64,000 bases of DNA from contig CAXXKC010000002.1 in NCBI GenBank assembly GCA_963674835.2, positions 2,232,001 to 2,296,000 of the forward strand, read 5' to 3'. Source of the DNA: G963674835 sp963674835 (GTDB lineage: Bacteria > Planctomycetota > Planctomycetia > Pirellulales > Thermoguttaceae). Position 1 is the stretch's first letter, and each line of letters begins with the position of its first letter. Below, one piece after another: positions 9,945-18,307 of this stretch. The translations under genes and the position numbers were made by a program. The notes below the pieces were generated by a model. It was not told where the DNA came from. It searched no databases and saw nothing but the letters and a program-made list of their open reading frames with translations.

Positions 9945-10334
9945 TTACAGTTCCAGCCCGCCCTCGCGCGCCGCACTGGCCAAGGCGGCCACGCGGCCAT
10001 GATAGCGGTACTCGCGGCGATCGAGGGCCACTTGCTTGATGCCCGCCTCCTGAGCCCGCTGGGCGATCAACGTACCCACCGCGGTGGCGGCCGCCACGTT
10101 TCCGCCACGAGGCACATCCTGGCGTACTTGCGGTTCCGTCGTACTGGCGGCCACCAGCGTTCGCCCGGCCTCGTCGTCGATAATCTGCACGGAGATGTGC
10201 TTGTTGCTGCGAAACACGCACATTCGCAGCCGCTTGTCGCGCGGCTTCATGCGCGTCGAGTTTCGCTTCAACTTGTTGCGAACGCGGAATGCCCGCCGTT
10301 CGCGTTGCTTGGCAACTCTCTTGATTTTCTTCAC
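9945..10334 (-). CDS. rplR: 50S ribosomal protein uL18
   Basis: 129 residues from a GTG at 10334 with CGAGG just upstream, giving MKKIKRVAKQRERRAFRVRN. The frame stays open upstream, but that sequence overlaps rplF and is not conserved. The body RLRMCVFRSNKHISVQIIDDEAGRTLVAAST and the end GRVAALASAAREGGLEL are typical. The protein binds 5S rRNA together with uL5. It is in the standard position between rplF and rpsE. Confidence 0.95.
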   Translation of the reverse strand: MKKIKRVAKQRERRAFRVRNKLKRNSTRMKPRDKRLRMCVFRSNKHISVQIIDDEAGRTLVAASTTEPQVRQDVPRGGNVAAATAVGTLIAQRAQEAGIKQVALDRREYRYHGRVAALASAAREGGLEL

Positions 10335-10399
10335 GGATGTGCCTCGATACCTTCTGGGCGCCACGGCGGCGGCAATTCCCGCCGTCCGCATCGCCAGGC

Positions 10400-10945
10400 T
10401 TACTTCGCCATGACCTTCCCTTGCTTGCGCCGAACCGCCTCGCCCTCGTAGCGGATTCCCTTGCCTTTGTAGGGCTCCGGCTTGCGGAGCGATCGCACCT
10501 CGGCGGCAAACTGCGTTACCCGCTGCTTGTCGATCCCTTTGATGGACACGTGCTGTTGGTCGGGGCAGGTGACCGTCAGATCGGCTGGAATGGGCTTCTG
10601 CAACTCGTTGGCCAGACCGACTCGCAACTGCAAAACGCCGTTCTGAATCGCGGCGATGTACCCGACCCCTACGATCTCCAATCGCCTCTCGTAGCCCTGC
10701 GTCACGCCGACGACCATATTCTGCAGCATGGCGCGCGTCAGCCCATGCAGCGCTCGTGCCTGCCGCGCGTCTCCATCGCGGTCGACAATGAGCGCCTTGC
10801 CGTCGGCGTCGTACTGGACGGAAACCTCGGGCCGGAACTCCCACTCGAGCTTGCCCATCGGCCCCTCGATCGTGACATTCCGGTCCGCCAGGCTCACCTT
10901 CACCCCGTCGGGAACGGCCACCGGTTTCTTTCCAAGTCGCGACAT
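10400..10945 (-). CDS. rplF: 50S ribosomal protein uL6
   Basis: 181 residues, starting MSRLGKKPVAVPDGVKVSLA. There are two repeated beta-sheet domains, the second ending with SLRKPEPYKGKGIRYEGEAVRRKQGK, the conserved uL6 C-terminus near the sarcin-ricin loop. Length and order (after rpsH, before rplR) match the spc operon of other bacteria. Confidence 0.97.
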   Translation of the reverse strand: MSRLGKKPVAVPDGVKVSLADRNVTIEGPMGKLEWEFRPEVSVQYDADGKALIVDRDGDARQARALHGLTRAMLQNMVVGVTQGYERRLEIVGVGYIAAIQNGVLQLRVGLANELQKPIPADLTVTCPDQQHVSIKGIDKQRVTQFAAEVRSLRKPEPYKGKGIRYEGEAVRRKQGKVMAK

Positions 10946-10990
10946 GGTTGATCTACTCTCAGCGAGGTCGTGTTTTCTGATCTACCGGCA

Positions 10991-11386
10991 TCACCACACT
11001 TCGCACAGGACTTCGCCGCCCAGGTTGCGTTGCCGTGCTTCTCGGTCGCTGATGACGCCACGGCTGGTACTGATGATGCAGATTCCCAATCCGCCGAGCA
11101 CCGGCTTGAGTTTCACGGAGCCGCTGTACACCCGCCGTCCCGGCTTGCTGACACGCCGAATATGGCGGATAACGCGCTCACCGTTCGGGCCGTACTTCAG
11201 GTGAATGCGAATCTGGTTGGCCGGACGAGATTCCACTTCTTCCCAGTCCCAGATATAGCCTTCGCGCTTCAGCACTTCGGCCAATCCGCGCTTCACCTTG
11301 GAAACCGGCAGTTCCACTTGAGGCCGCTCGACGCGCACCGCGTTGCGAATGCGGGTCAACATGTCGGCGATGGGGTCGGTCATCAT
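10991..11386 (-). CDS. rpsH: 30S ribosomal protein uS8
   Basis: 131 residues, MMTDPIADMLTRIRNAVRVE at the start and the conserved end STSRGVISDREARQRNLGGEVLCEVW. It is a primary 16S rRNA binder of the central domain, and in enterobacteria the repressor of the spc operon. It lies 16 bases after rpsZ in the same direction. Nothing is unusual in sequence or length. Confidence 0.97.
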   Translation of the reverse strand: MMTDPIADMLTRIRNAVRVERPQVELPVSKVKRGLAEVLKREGYIWDWEEVESRPANQIRIHLKYGPNGERVIRHIRRVSKPGRRVYSGSVKLKPVLGGLGICIISTSRGVISDREARQRNLGGEVLCEVW

Positions 11387-11402
11387 GATGTTTCAGGTCC
11401 CT

Positions 11403-11588
11403 TTACCAACTCGCCTTCTTCACACCGGGAATCAGACCTTGATCCGCCAATTGGCGGAAACAAATACGGCACGTCCCGAACTTGCGATAAACCGCCCGGG
11501 GCCGACCGCAGATCTTGCAACGGTTTTCCCGGCGAGTCGAAAACTTCGGCGTGCGTTTCGCCTTTGCAATTTTGGACTTGCTTGCCAT
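11403..11588 (-). CDS. rpsZ: 30S ribosomal protein uS14, zinc type
   Basis: 61 residues, the short zinc-binding form of uS14, with the knuckles CKIC and CRIC in RENRCKICGRPRAVYRKFGTCRICFRQLA. The start MASKSKIAKAKRTPKF and the end IPGVKKASW are conserved. It lies between rplE and rpsH as expected for the spc operon. The protein is in the head of the small subunit. Confidence 0.97.
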   Translation of the reverse strand: MASKSKIAKAKRTPKFSTRRENRCKICGRPRAVYRKFGTCRICFRQLADQGLIPGVKKASW

Positions 11589-11607
11589 GCAGTCGCGTCC
11601 CCTCGTC

Positions 11608-12174
11608 CTAGGCCCTGGATTGCTGTTCGGCGGTGCGGAACGGCATCCCTAACTGGCGCAGTAGTTCGCGTCCCTCGTCGTCGTTGTCGGTCGTCGTGAC
11701 GATGGTGATGTTCATACCCTGCGGTCGCGTGAACTTGTCCGGATTCAACTCGGGGAAGACCAACTGCTCCGATAGGCCCATGCTGTAGTTGCCGTGCCCG
11801 TCGAAGCCGTTCGGGTTCAACCCGCGAAAGTCGCGCACCCGCGGGATCGCCAGCGAAATCAGCCGATCCAAAAACTCGTACATCCGCCGCCCACGCAAGG
11901 TGACCATGCAACCGATCGCCATCCCCTCGCGAAGGCGGAAACCGGCGATGGACTTCCGAGCCTTCGTGATCACGGGTTTCTGCCCCGTGATCTGCGTCAT
12001 CGCATCCACCGCCTCCTCCAAATACTTCTTCTCAGCAATGGCGCTACCCACGCCCATGTTGACCACCACCTTCTCCAGCCGCGGGAGCGAGTGACGGTTG
12101 GTCCGGCCCAGTTGCTTTTCCAGGGCGGGAAGCACTTCTTTCTGAAAACGCTCTGACAATCGCGCCGTGCTCAT
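11608..12174 (-). CDS. rplE: 50S ribosomal protein uL5
   Basis: 188 residues. Conserved elements are LPRLEKVVVNMGVGSAIAEK, the segment TGQKPVITKARKSIAGFRLREG, and GHGNYSMGLSEQLVFPEL with the end MNITIVTTTDNDDEGRELLRQLGMPF. It binds 5S rRNA and contacts the P-site tRNA. It follows rplX by about ten bases. Confidence 0.97.
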   Translation of the reverse strand: MSTARLSERFQKEVLPALEKQLGRTNRHSLPRLEKVVVNMGVGSAIAEKKYLEEAVDAMTQITGQKPVITKARKSIAGFRLREGMAIGCMVTLRGRRMYEFLDRLISLAIPRVRDFRGLNPNGFDGHGNYSMGLSEQLVFPELNPDKFTRPQGMNITIVTTTDNDDEGRELLRQLGMPFRTAEQQSRA

Positions 12175-12183
12175 GTTCGTCCA

Positions 12184-12534
12184 CTACTTCTTCGCATAGC
12201 GTGCTTTGGGAGGAGCGACCTGGCCGTTGCCGGCCCCGCACTTCTTGCAGTAGCGCTCCTTGGAGCCGTCGGCCAAGTACCGCGCGCCGGTTCGCGTGGC
12301 CCGCCCACAGGCATTACAGACGAACGCCACGTTGGACAGGTCCATCGACATCTCCTTCGAGAGCCGCCCACCCTGCGGGTTGCGCTGGCTCCGCCGGACA
12401 TGCTTCAGCACGCGACTGACGCCTTCCACGACGATCTTCCCCAGGGACCGCTCCACGCGCAGCACGCGACCTCGCGAGCCCGCTTCGTCCCCAGCCAGTA
12501 CTTCCACCGTGTCGTTCACTCGGATATGCATCAC
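12184..12534 (-). CDS. rplX: 50S ribosomal protein uL24 with zinc-ribbon tail
   Basis: 116 residues. The KOW-type N-terminus MMHIRVNDTVEVLAGDEAGSRGRV is standard uL24, an assembly initiator of the large subunit. The C-terminal half contains CNAC and CKKC pairs (VAFVCNACGRATRTG and KERYCKKCGAGNG), which form a zinc ribbon absent from the E. coli protein. Its start overlaps the end of rplN by four bases (ATGA). Confidence 0.96.
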   Translation of the reverse strand: MMHIRVNDTVEVLAGDEAGSRGRVLRVERSLGKIVVEGVSRVLKHVRRSQRNPQGGRLSKEMSMDLSNVAFVCNACGRATRTGARYLADGSKERYCKKCGAGNGQVAPPKARYAKK

Positions 12535-12899
12535 ACCACCTCGCTGGCGAGGCTGACGATTTTCATGAAATTCCGTTCACGCAGCTCTCGCGCCACGGCA
12601 CCAAAAATACGCGTCCCGCGCGGGTTCTTCTCGTTGTCGATGATCACCGCGGCGTTGCTGTCGAAACGCACATAGCTCCCATCCGTGCGACGAGTGGGCT
12701 TCTTGCAGCGAACGATGACCGCCCGCACGACCGCCCCCTTCTTGAAGTCGCTTCCGGGAATCACGCTCTTGACGCTGCACACGATGATGTCGCCCAAACC
12801 GGCGGTTCGCCGGCGGGACCCGCCCAGCACCTTGATGCACATCAACTCTTTGGCCCCCGTGTTGTCGGCCACGTTGAGTCGGGTTTGCATCTGAATCAT
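12531..12899 (-). CDS. rplN: 50S ribosomal protein uL14
   Basis: 122 residues, full length, with MIQMQTRLNVADNTGAKELM and SDFKKGAVVRAVIVRCKKPT, and the conserved end GARELRERNF-like sequence VARELRERNFMKIVSLASEVV. It sits at the interface with the small subunit and is the binding site of the silencing factor RsfS. It is coupled to rplX by a four-base overlap and is 107 bases from rpsQ. Confidence 0.97.
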   Translation of the reverse strand: MIQMQTRLNVADNTGAKELMCIKVLGGSRRRTAGLGDIIVCSVKSVIPGSDFKKGAVVRAVIVRCKKPTRRTDGSYVRFDSNAAVIIDNEKNPRGTRIFGAVARELRERNFMKIVSLASEVV

Positions 12900-13006
12900 G
12901 GCTCAGCTTCCAATCATCACAAGGGAGTTGTTTCGGCGGCAGGCGCCCCGCGGCGTGTTGCCGGCGGCACCCTTGTTGCACGATCCACTCGGGACTCAAT
13001 CTCTCT

Positions 13007-13312
13007 CTAACTCTCTTTTCCTTCACTCTCCGCCTTCGCCGCCGCCCGCATCGCCGCCAGGTCGATCAGCCGGCTCTTCGCCACCACCCGAACCAGTTGC
13101 CATCGCTTCGTGCGCGACATCGGCCTGGACTCGGCGATTTCCACCGTATCGCCCAGCTTCGACTCGTTGTTCTCATCGTGGACGTAACATACGGTCCGGC
13201 GCCGGAGATACTTCCCATACCGCGGGTGGCGAACCCAACGCGGGATCTCCACTCGCCGCGTCTTGGCCGTCTTGTCTCCGGTGACTACCCCGATCTCAAC
13301 TCGCTTCGGCAT
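13007..13312 (-). CDS. rpsQ: 30S ribosomal protein uS17
   Basis: 101 residues. MPKRVEIGVVTGDKTAKTRR is the OB-fold start, followed by HDENNESKLGDTVEIAESRPMSRTKRWQLV, the conserved RNA-binding loops. A C-terminal helical extension of about 20 residues (AAMRAAAKAESEGKES) is longer than in E. coli. It is placed between rpmC and rplN as usual. Confidence 0.96.
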   Translation of the reverse strand: MPKRVEIGVVTGDKTAKTRRVEIPRWVRHPRYGKYLRRRTVCYVHDENNESKLGDTVEIAESRPMSRTKRWQLVRVVAKSRLIDLAAMRAAAKAESEGKES

Positions 13313-13377
13313 CGTTCAGGTTCCTTCACCCTCTCGGCACGGCCGGTTGGCCGCGCGCCGGGTTCGCTGCTACGTTC

Positions 13378-13605
13378 TCAGCTCTGATTTGTTTCCTCGA
13401 GGGTCTGCTGGCTCTGGCCGGCCCGCTCCGTTTGAATCGTCTTGATCTGCGCGATCGCCTGGCGATGCTTGCGCAACTCGCTCGGCGCATCCAGCCGCTC
13501 CGTCTGCGACTGAAGCCGAAGGCGGAAGAACCGCTCCGTCGTCTCCCGGAGCATCGCCGTCAACTGCTCGTCGCTCATCTCGCGTAGTTCGCGTGCCTTA
13601 GTCAT
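13378..13605 (-). CDS. rpmC: 50S ribosomal protein uL29
   Basis: 75 residues from the ATG at 13605, which has GGAG eight bases upstream; the upstream in-frame GTG lies inside that ribosome binding site. MTKARELREMSDEQLTAMLR and the helix EHH-like FFRLRLQSQTERLDAPSELRKHR are typical two-helix uL29. A short Gln/Thr-rich tail follows. The protein is near the peptide exit, where trigger factor and SRP dock. Confidence 0.95.
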   Translation of the reverse strand: MTKARELREMSDEQLTAMLRETTERFFRLRLQSQTERLDAPSELRKHRQAIAQIKTIQTERAGQSQQTLEETNQS

Positions 13606-13653
13606 GCTTTCCACTCCGACTCTCTGCTGGGCGTCGCTTGCTGCTCGGTTCGG

Positions 13654-14070
13654 TTACGTCGGTCGCCGCCGCAGGAAGCGGACCCGTACGGGCATCTTGT
13701 GCGCCAAGCGCGTGAAGCACAGCTTGGCCGCTTCTTCCGATACGCCGCCGATCTCGTACAGGATGGTCCCCGGCTTGATCACCGCCGCCCAATACTCCGG
13801 CTCCCCTTTTCCCTTACCCATACGGGTTTCCAAGGGAATCGAGGTGATCGGCTTCTGCGGGAACACCCGAATGTACAGACGTCCCTCGGTGCGCAGGTAT
13901 TGCTGCGCCGCGATACGCCCGGCCTCGACCGTTGCCGCGCTGAGCCAGCCGCCCTGGACCGCCTGCAAGCCGAAGTCGCCGAACACCACGCGGTTGCCCC
14001 GCGTCGCGTTACCTTTTATACGACCTCTTTGGCTTTTTCGGTGCTTGACCCGCTTGGGCATCAACGCCAT
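13654..14070 (-). CDS. rplP: 50S ribosomal protein uL16
   Basis: 138 residues, the usual uL16 length, when started at the ATG at 14070 (MALMPKRVKHRKSQRGRIKG), which has GAGGA nine bases upstream. This start lies 62 bases inside the 3' end of rpsC, in a different frame. A later ATG at 14061 still leaves a 53-base overlap. The conserved body includes FGDFGLQAVQGGWLSAATVEAGR and the end KLCFTRLAHKMPVRVRFLRR. The protein organises the A-site tRNA pocket. Confidence 0.95.
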   Translation of the reverse strand: MALMPKRVKHRKSQRGRIKGNATRGNRVVFGDFGLQAVQGGWLSAATVEAGRIAAQQYLRTEGRLYIRVFPQKPITSIPLETRMGKGKGEPEYWAAVIKPGTILYEIGGVSEEAAKLCFTRLAHKMPVRVRFLRRRPT

Positions 14071-14725
14071 CGGTCTGTTCCTCGCTATAAGTACCCTGAT
14101 TGATCCATACCTGGACACCTAGGTGCCCTTGGGCGATCATCGCTTCGGCAAACCCGTAGTCGATCTTCGCCTGCAAGGTCGACAGGGGGATCGAACCGGC
14201 GATCTGCTTCTCGCGTCGCGACATTTCCGCGCCGCCGAGCCGTCCAGCCAGTTGGATCTTGATCCCCTTGGCGCCCGCTTCCATCGTTTGTTCCATGGCC
14301 CGCTTCATAGTGCGCCGGAAACTCGCCCGCTTACCCAACTGCTCGGCGATGTCTTCGGCGACCAACTGGGCGATCACTTCCGGACGTGTGATTTCTTCAA
14401 TCTTGATGTTGATACGGCGCCCGACCAGATTCTGCAGTTCTTTCTGCAGTTCCTCGACGCGCTCTCCCTTACGCCCGATCAACACGCCCGGCCTCGCGGA
14501 GTGGAGAACCACCTTCACCTCGTCGCGGGTGCGCTCGATGTCGATTCGCGCGATCATCGGATACATGGCCCGCCCGCCGCGATCCTTGCGCTTCTTGATG
14601 AAATCGCGGATCTTCTTGTCCTCAACCAGCAGTTCGGCGAACTCCTGCTTCGAGGCATACCAGCGGCTTTTCCAGCCGGCCATGATCCCCGTGCGAAACC
14701 CGATTGGATTGACTTTTTGACCCAT
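14009..14725 (-). CDS. rpsC: 30S ribosomal protein uS3
   Basis: 238 residues from ATG 14725 (MGQKVNPIGFRTGIMAGWKS); the in-frame codons upstream are unconserved. It has the KH domain with SARPGVLIGRKGERVEELQKEL and the C-terminal RTMKRAMEQTMEAGAKGIKIQLAGRLGGAEMSRRE core. The C-terminus (DGVDAQAGQAPKKPKRSYKR) is a basic tail whose DNA also encodes the start of rplP in another frame. The protein surrounds the mRNA entry and has helicase activity together with uS4 and uS5. Confidence 0.96.
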   Translation of the reverse strand: MGQKVNPIGFRTGIMAGWKSRWYASKQEFAELLVEDKKIRDFIKKRKDRGGRAMYPMIARIDIERTRDEVKVVLHSARPGVLIGRKGERVEELQKELQNLVGRRINIKIEEITRPEVIAQLVAEDIAEQLGKRASFRRTMKRAMEQTMEAGAKGIKIQLAGRLGGAEMSRREKQIAGSIPLSTLQAKIDYGFAEAMIAQGHLGVQVWINQGTYSEEQTDGVDAQAGQAPKKPKRSYKR

Positions 14726-14796
14726 ATTCCTTGCTCTCGTGCTGCCGAAGGGCCCCAAGGGAACTCATCCCACGGCGCGAATCGGTGTGGACGATT

Positions 14797-15123
14797 TCAC
14801 TCCAAGGCTACGTGAATGTGCGACATCCGGCGTTTGATCACAGAGGCCATACCGCGCGCTTTCGGCCGCATCCGTTTGAACATCGGTCCGCCGTCGATTT
14901 GAACGTCGACGACGACCAGATCGCTCAGGTCCTGCGCCCGCAAGTCCTCCGCGTTGGCCAACGCACTATGCAAAACCTTCTCCAGCATGCGTGCTCCGCG
15001 ATGCGGCTGGTACCGGAGAATATCCAAGGCCTCGTCGGCGTACTTCCCTCGAATCAGGTCCGCCAAAGGTCGCACCTTCCGCGGACTGATGCGGGCATAG
15101 CGATGATGAGCCTTATACGCCAT
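14797..15123 (-). CDS. rplV: 50S ribosomal protein uL22
   Basis: 108 residues. MAYKAHHRYARISPRKVRPL carries the conserved start, and the extended beta hairpin that lines the exit tunnel is near GGPMFKRMRPKARGMASVIK. It ends in MSHIHVALE. It lies between rpsS and rpsC in the S10 cluster, same direction, with short gaps. Confidence 0.97.
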   Translation of the reverse strand: MAYKAHHRYARISPRKVRPLADLIRGKYADEALDILRYQPHRGARMLEKVLHSALANAEDLRAQDLSDLVVVDVQIDGGPMFKRMRPKARGMASVIKRRMSHIHVALE

Positions 15124-15188
15124 GGTGTCTTCCTCGATAGGTGGTCGAGCCCGCGCCCCGTAGCCGAGCCCCCTCCGCCTTCATACGG

Positions 15189-15458
15189 TTACTTCTTTCC
15201 CTTTCCACCGTGCCCGCGGAACGTGCGCGTGGGAGCGAACTCCCCCAGTTTGTGACCGACCATCTCTTCGGTCACGAACACCTTCACGTGCACTTTGCCG
15301 TTGTGGACCATGAACGTGTGGCCGACGAACTCCGGCACGACCGTGCAGGAGCGGGCCCACGTCTTGATCGGCTGCTTGGTCCCATCCTCGTTCTGCCGCT
15401 CCACCTTGAGGAAGAGCTTCGCGTCGACGTACGGGCCCTTTTTCAGCGATCTTCCCAT
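15189..15458 (-). CDS. rpsS: 30S ribosomal protein uS19
   Basis: 89 residues, starting MGRSLKKGPYVDAKLFLKVE and containing VGHTFMVHNGKVHVKVFVTEEMVGHKLGEF, then FAPTRTFRGHGGKGKK. This is normal uS19, in the head of the small subunit next to uS13. An in-frame start slightly upstream in another frame exists but has no conservation. The gene follows rplB by 32 bases. Confidence 0.97.
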   Translation of the reverse strand: MGRSLKKGPYVDAKLFLKVERQNEDGTKQPIKTWARSCTVVPEFVGHTFMVHNGKVHVKVFVTEEMVGHKLGEFAPTRTFRGHGGKGKK

Positions 15459-15490
15459 TGCTGTTCACCACGCTCGATGTTCGTTGCTTC

Positions 15491-16345
15491 TCAAATCTTC
15501 AACAGTCCGTACCGCCGCGACCTCCGCCGTCGCACGATCGCGCGATTCGACGCCTTGTGCCGATTGCGCGTCCGGCCACCCTTGGCCGACTTGCCGCTCG
15601 GGCTCACCGGATGGCGACCGCCCTTGGTGCGACCTTCGCCACCACCGTGGGGATGGTCGATCGGGTTCATGGCCGTGCCGCGAACGTGCGGGCGCCGACC
15701 CTTCCAGCGATTGCGCCCCGCCTTGCCGACCTCGATGTTCATATGGTCTGCATTGCCGACCGATCCGACCGTCGCGCGGCACGACGCCGGCACGCGCCGG
15801 ATCTCGCCGCTAGGCAGGTTGAGTTGCGCCCAACCGGCATCCCGGGCCGCCAGCACGGCGCTGGAGCCCGCCGAACGGCACATCACGGCGCCGCGCCCGG
15901 GACGCAACTCGATATTGTGCACCGACATGCCCAAAGGGATCGCCGACAGCGGGAGGCAATTACCAACACTCGGCGGTGCATCGGCACCACTGAGCACCTT
16001 GGCGCCCGCCTTCAATCCTTCCGGAGCCAAAATGTAGCGCTTCTCGCCGTCCACATAGTGCAGCAATGCGATGCGCGCGGTCCGGTTCGGATCGTACTGG
16101 ATCGAATGGACGACCGCGGGAACACCGTCCTTGTTGCGACGGAAATCGATCAGCCGATACTGGCGCTTGTGCCCGCCGCCGCGATGCCTCGCGGTGATCT
16201 TACCCTGGTTGTTTCGTCCGTTGCTGCGGCGTTTCGGCCGGAGGAGCTTCTTCTCCGGCGCGACACCGGGAGTCAGCTCGGCGAAGTCGCTCACGCTGGC
16301 CTGACGGCGTCCTGGCGAAGTCGGTTTGTAGCGGCGAATACCCAT
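15491..16345 (-). CDS. rplB: 50S ribosomal protein uL2
   Basis: 284 residues, with MGIRRYKPTSPGRRQASVSD at the start, the RNA-binding core (GDAPPSVGNCLPLSAIPLG), and the conserved C-terminal segment GTAMNPIDHPHGGGEGRTKG that holds the histidine near the peptidyl transferase centre. It is normal in length and lies between rplW and rpsS. Confidence 0.97.
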   Translation of the reverse strand: MGIRRYKPTSPGRRQASVSDFAELTPGVAPEKKLLRPKRRSNGRNNQGKITARHRGGGHKRQYRLIDFRRNKDGVPAVVHSIQYDPNRTARIALLHYVDGEKRYILAPEGLKAGAKVLSGADAPPSVGNCLPLSAIPLGMSVHNIELRPGRGAVMCRSAGSSAVLAARDAGWAQLNLPSGEIRRVPASCRATVGSVGNADHMNIEVGKAGRNRWKGRRPHVRGTAMNPIDHPHGGGEGRTKGGRHPVSPSGKSAKGGRTRNRHKASNRAIVRRRRSRRYGLLKI

Positions 16346-16423
16346 GTCGATGCAGCTTTTCAGCGTTCGTGTGCAGTAATTGTCCTGCGGCCGATCTCCC
16401 CGATGAGGCCGGCCGCCTGAGCC

Positions 16424-16735
16424 TTAGAAGAAGTTGATTCGGTCCTCGGAGTGCAGCTTAACGATCGCCTTCTTCCATGCCTTGGTCTGACTCTGACGGT
16501 AACGGTTCCGACGCGGCTTTCCTTTGCGATTCTGCGTGTTGACGCGAACCACCGTCACGTCGAACAGCTCTTCAATAGCATGGCGGATGTCGTCTTTATT
16601 GGCCTGCGTACTGACCTCGAAGGCGTAGACATTCTGCCGTTCGGCCTTGTGGAACCCTTTCTCCGTCACCAGCGGCCGCAGCACAATCTGGTGCGGCTCG
16701 AGTTGCAAACCTGTCTTCGTCATATCGCGTGCCAT
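16424..16735 (-). CDS. rplW: 50S ribosomal protein uL23
   Basis: 103 residues. After a short N-terminal extension the conserved IVLRPLVTEKGFHKAERQNV begins, followed by YAFEVSTQANKDDIRHAIEELFDV and the loop RKGKPRRNRYRQSQTKAWKK. It is the docking site for trigger factor and SRP at the exit tunnel. It follows rplD by about 20 bases. Confidence 0.96.
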   Translation of the reverse strand: MARDMTKTGLQLEPHQIVLRPLVTEKGFHKAERQNVYAFEVSTQANKDDIRHAIEELFDVTVVRVNTQNRKGKPRRNRYRQSQTKAWKKAIVKLHSEDRINFF

Positions 16736-16754
16736 GGCGGGCGATTCCTTCTTC

Positions 16755-17399
16755 TCACGTTGCCTGGTTCGATGCGGCCGCCTTCTGGCGGAAGGCGTCC
16801 AGCGCCGCCGTTGTCATCAAAACCCGCCGAGGTGCCAACACCTCCAGGGCGTTCAATTCGGCCACCGGCAAGATCGAAACGTTGGCCAGGTTGCGGACAC
16901 TCTTGTATACATTGGCCTGGTGACCGTCGACCGCCACCAAGAGGCTGCTCCCGTCGATCTTCAAGGCCTTGAGGATCGAAGCCATCTCTTTGGTCTTCGG
17001 CGCCTCGAACGCCAGCTCATCGATCAGCGTAACCTCTTGGTCCGAAATCTTCGCGGCCAGGGCCATGCGCGTCGCCAGGCGAACCGCCTTCTTCGGCAAG
17101 CGGTACGACCAGTCACGGGGACGCTTGGCGTGAATATGGCCACCGCCCCGGCGAACGCCACTGCGCCGCGACCCCGCCCGAGCGTTGCCCGTCCCCTTCT
17201 GGCGATACATCTTCTTCGTCGAACCGGCCACCTCGGCCCGAGTCTTCGACTTCGCCGACCCTTGACGAAGATTCGACTGGTACATCACCACCACATCGTG
17301 CAACAGTTGCTTGCTGATGCGCGGAGCCAGTTCCACCGGATCGATGTCGTACGTGCCGACCTCGGCGCCGCTTCGATCGTAAACAGGCAGGCTTACCAT
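16755..17399 (-). CDS. rplD: 50S ribosomal protein uL4
   Basis: 214 residues. MVSLPVYDRSGAEVGTYDID leads into the conserved loop that reaches the exit tunnel (GSTKKMYRQKGTGNARAGSR, then RRGGGHIHAKRPRDWSYRLP). The C-terminal Rossmann-like domain ends with LNALEVLAPRRVLMTTAALDAF. In enterobacteria uL4 represses the S10 operon, but I see no matching leader. It is 78 bases from rplC. Confidence 0.97.
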   Translation of the reverse strand: MVSLPVYDRSGAEVGTYDIDPVELAPRISKQLLHDVVVMYQSNLRQGSAKSKTRAEVAGSTKKMYRQKGTGNARAGSRRSGVRRGGGHIHAKRPRDWSYRLPKKAVRLATRMALAAKISDQEVTLIDELAFEAPKTKEMASILKALKIDGSSLLVAVDGHQANVYKSVRNLANVSILPVAELNALEVLAPRRVLMTTAALDAFRQKAAASNQAT

Positions 17400-17476
17400 G
17401 GTTCGCTACTTACCGTAATCGTTCTTGACTTGGCGATGCGGCGGCCACCCGACTACCGCGTATTGATCCACTCGCA

Positions 17477-18184
17477 TTACTGGGCCGCTGCGGGCACGGG
17501 CAATCGGTTCGTACGGCGGACAATCACGTAGCCGCCGTTGGGACCGGGAATGGCACCGCGCACCAACAATAAGTTGTTCTCAGGATCGATCTTCACCAGT
17601 TTCAGGTTCCGGACCGTCGCGCGCTGGGCGCCGCAATGGCCGGCCATCCGCATCCCTTTCACCACGCGACTGGGGAAAGCACTACAGCCGATGCCGCCCA
17701 CATGGCGATGCACCTTCTTCACACCGTGGCTGGCACGCTGACCACGAAAGTTGTGACGCTTCATAGCGCCGGTCGTGCCATGCCCTTTGCTGGTGCCAGT
17801 GACGTCGACCGATACGACGTCCTTGAAGAGATCCACGCCCAACTGCTGCCCCACCTCGATCCCTTCCGGCGATGTCCGGAACTCCCGGACGAATCGCTTG
17901 GGCTCGCAGCTTGCCTTGGGGATGGATGCCATGCCCGCAGCCGTCCGACTGCGCTGGCGTTTGCTATCGAGCTTTGCGACGTGGCCGCGTTGGCTGCGGC
18001 TGGCAAGGCGGCGTGGTTTATCCAGATAACCTAGCTGAACAGCCTCGTAGCCATCTCGCTCCTGGGTTTTCACCTGAAGCACATGGCACGGACCCGCTTG
18101 AATGACCGTCACCGGAATTGCGGTTCCGGATTCGTCGTAAATCTGCGTCATCCCGACCTTGCGGCCGAGTAGTCCCATGGCCAT
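17477..18184 (-). CDS. rplC: 50S ribosomal protein uL3
   Basis: 235 residues. MAMGLLGRKVGMTQIYDESG is the conserved start. The long loop that approaches the peptidyl transferase centre is in the segment TTGAMKRHNFRGQRASHGVKKVHRHVGGIG, and the end has RNLKLVKIDPENNLLLVRGAIPGPNGGYV. It is slightly longer than the E. coli protein (209). It is the second gene of the S10 cluster after rpsJ. Confidence 0.97.
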   Translation of the reverse strand: MAMGLLGRKVGMTQIYDESGTAIPVTVIQAGPCHVLQVKTQERDGYEAVQLGYLDKPRRLASRSQRGHVAKLDSKRQRSRTAAGMASIPKASCEPKRFVREFRTSPEGIEVGQQLGVDLFKDVVSVDVTGTSKGHGTTGAMKRHNFRGQRASHGVKKVHRHVGGIGCSAFPSRVVKGMRMAGHCGAQRATVRNLKLVKIDPENNLLLVRGAIPGPNGGYVIVRRTNRLPVPAAAQ

Positions 18185-18307
18185 CGCTGCTTGCCTTATT
18201 CTACGTCGCTGGCGGGAATGACCGATCGAGGACCGGCCTTATCCACGCAGCTTCCAGTGCATATCGGATCCCAGAATCTTTGCCGCAAACTTCCTACGGA
18301 CAACCAC

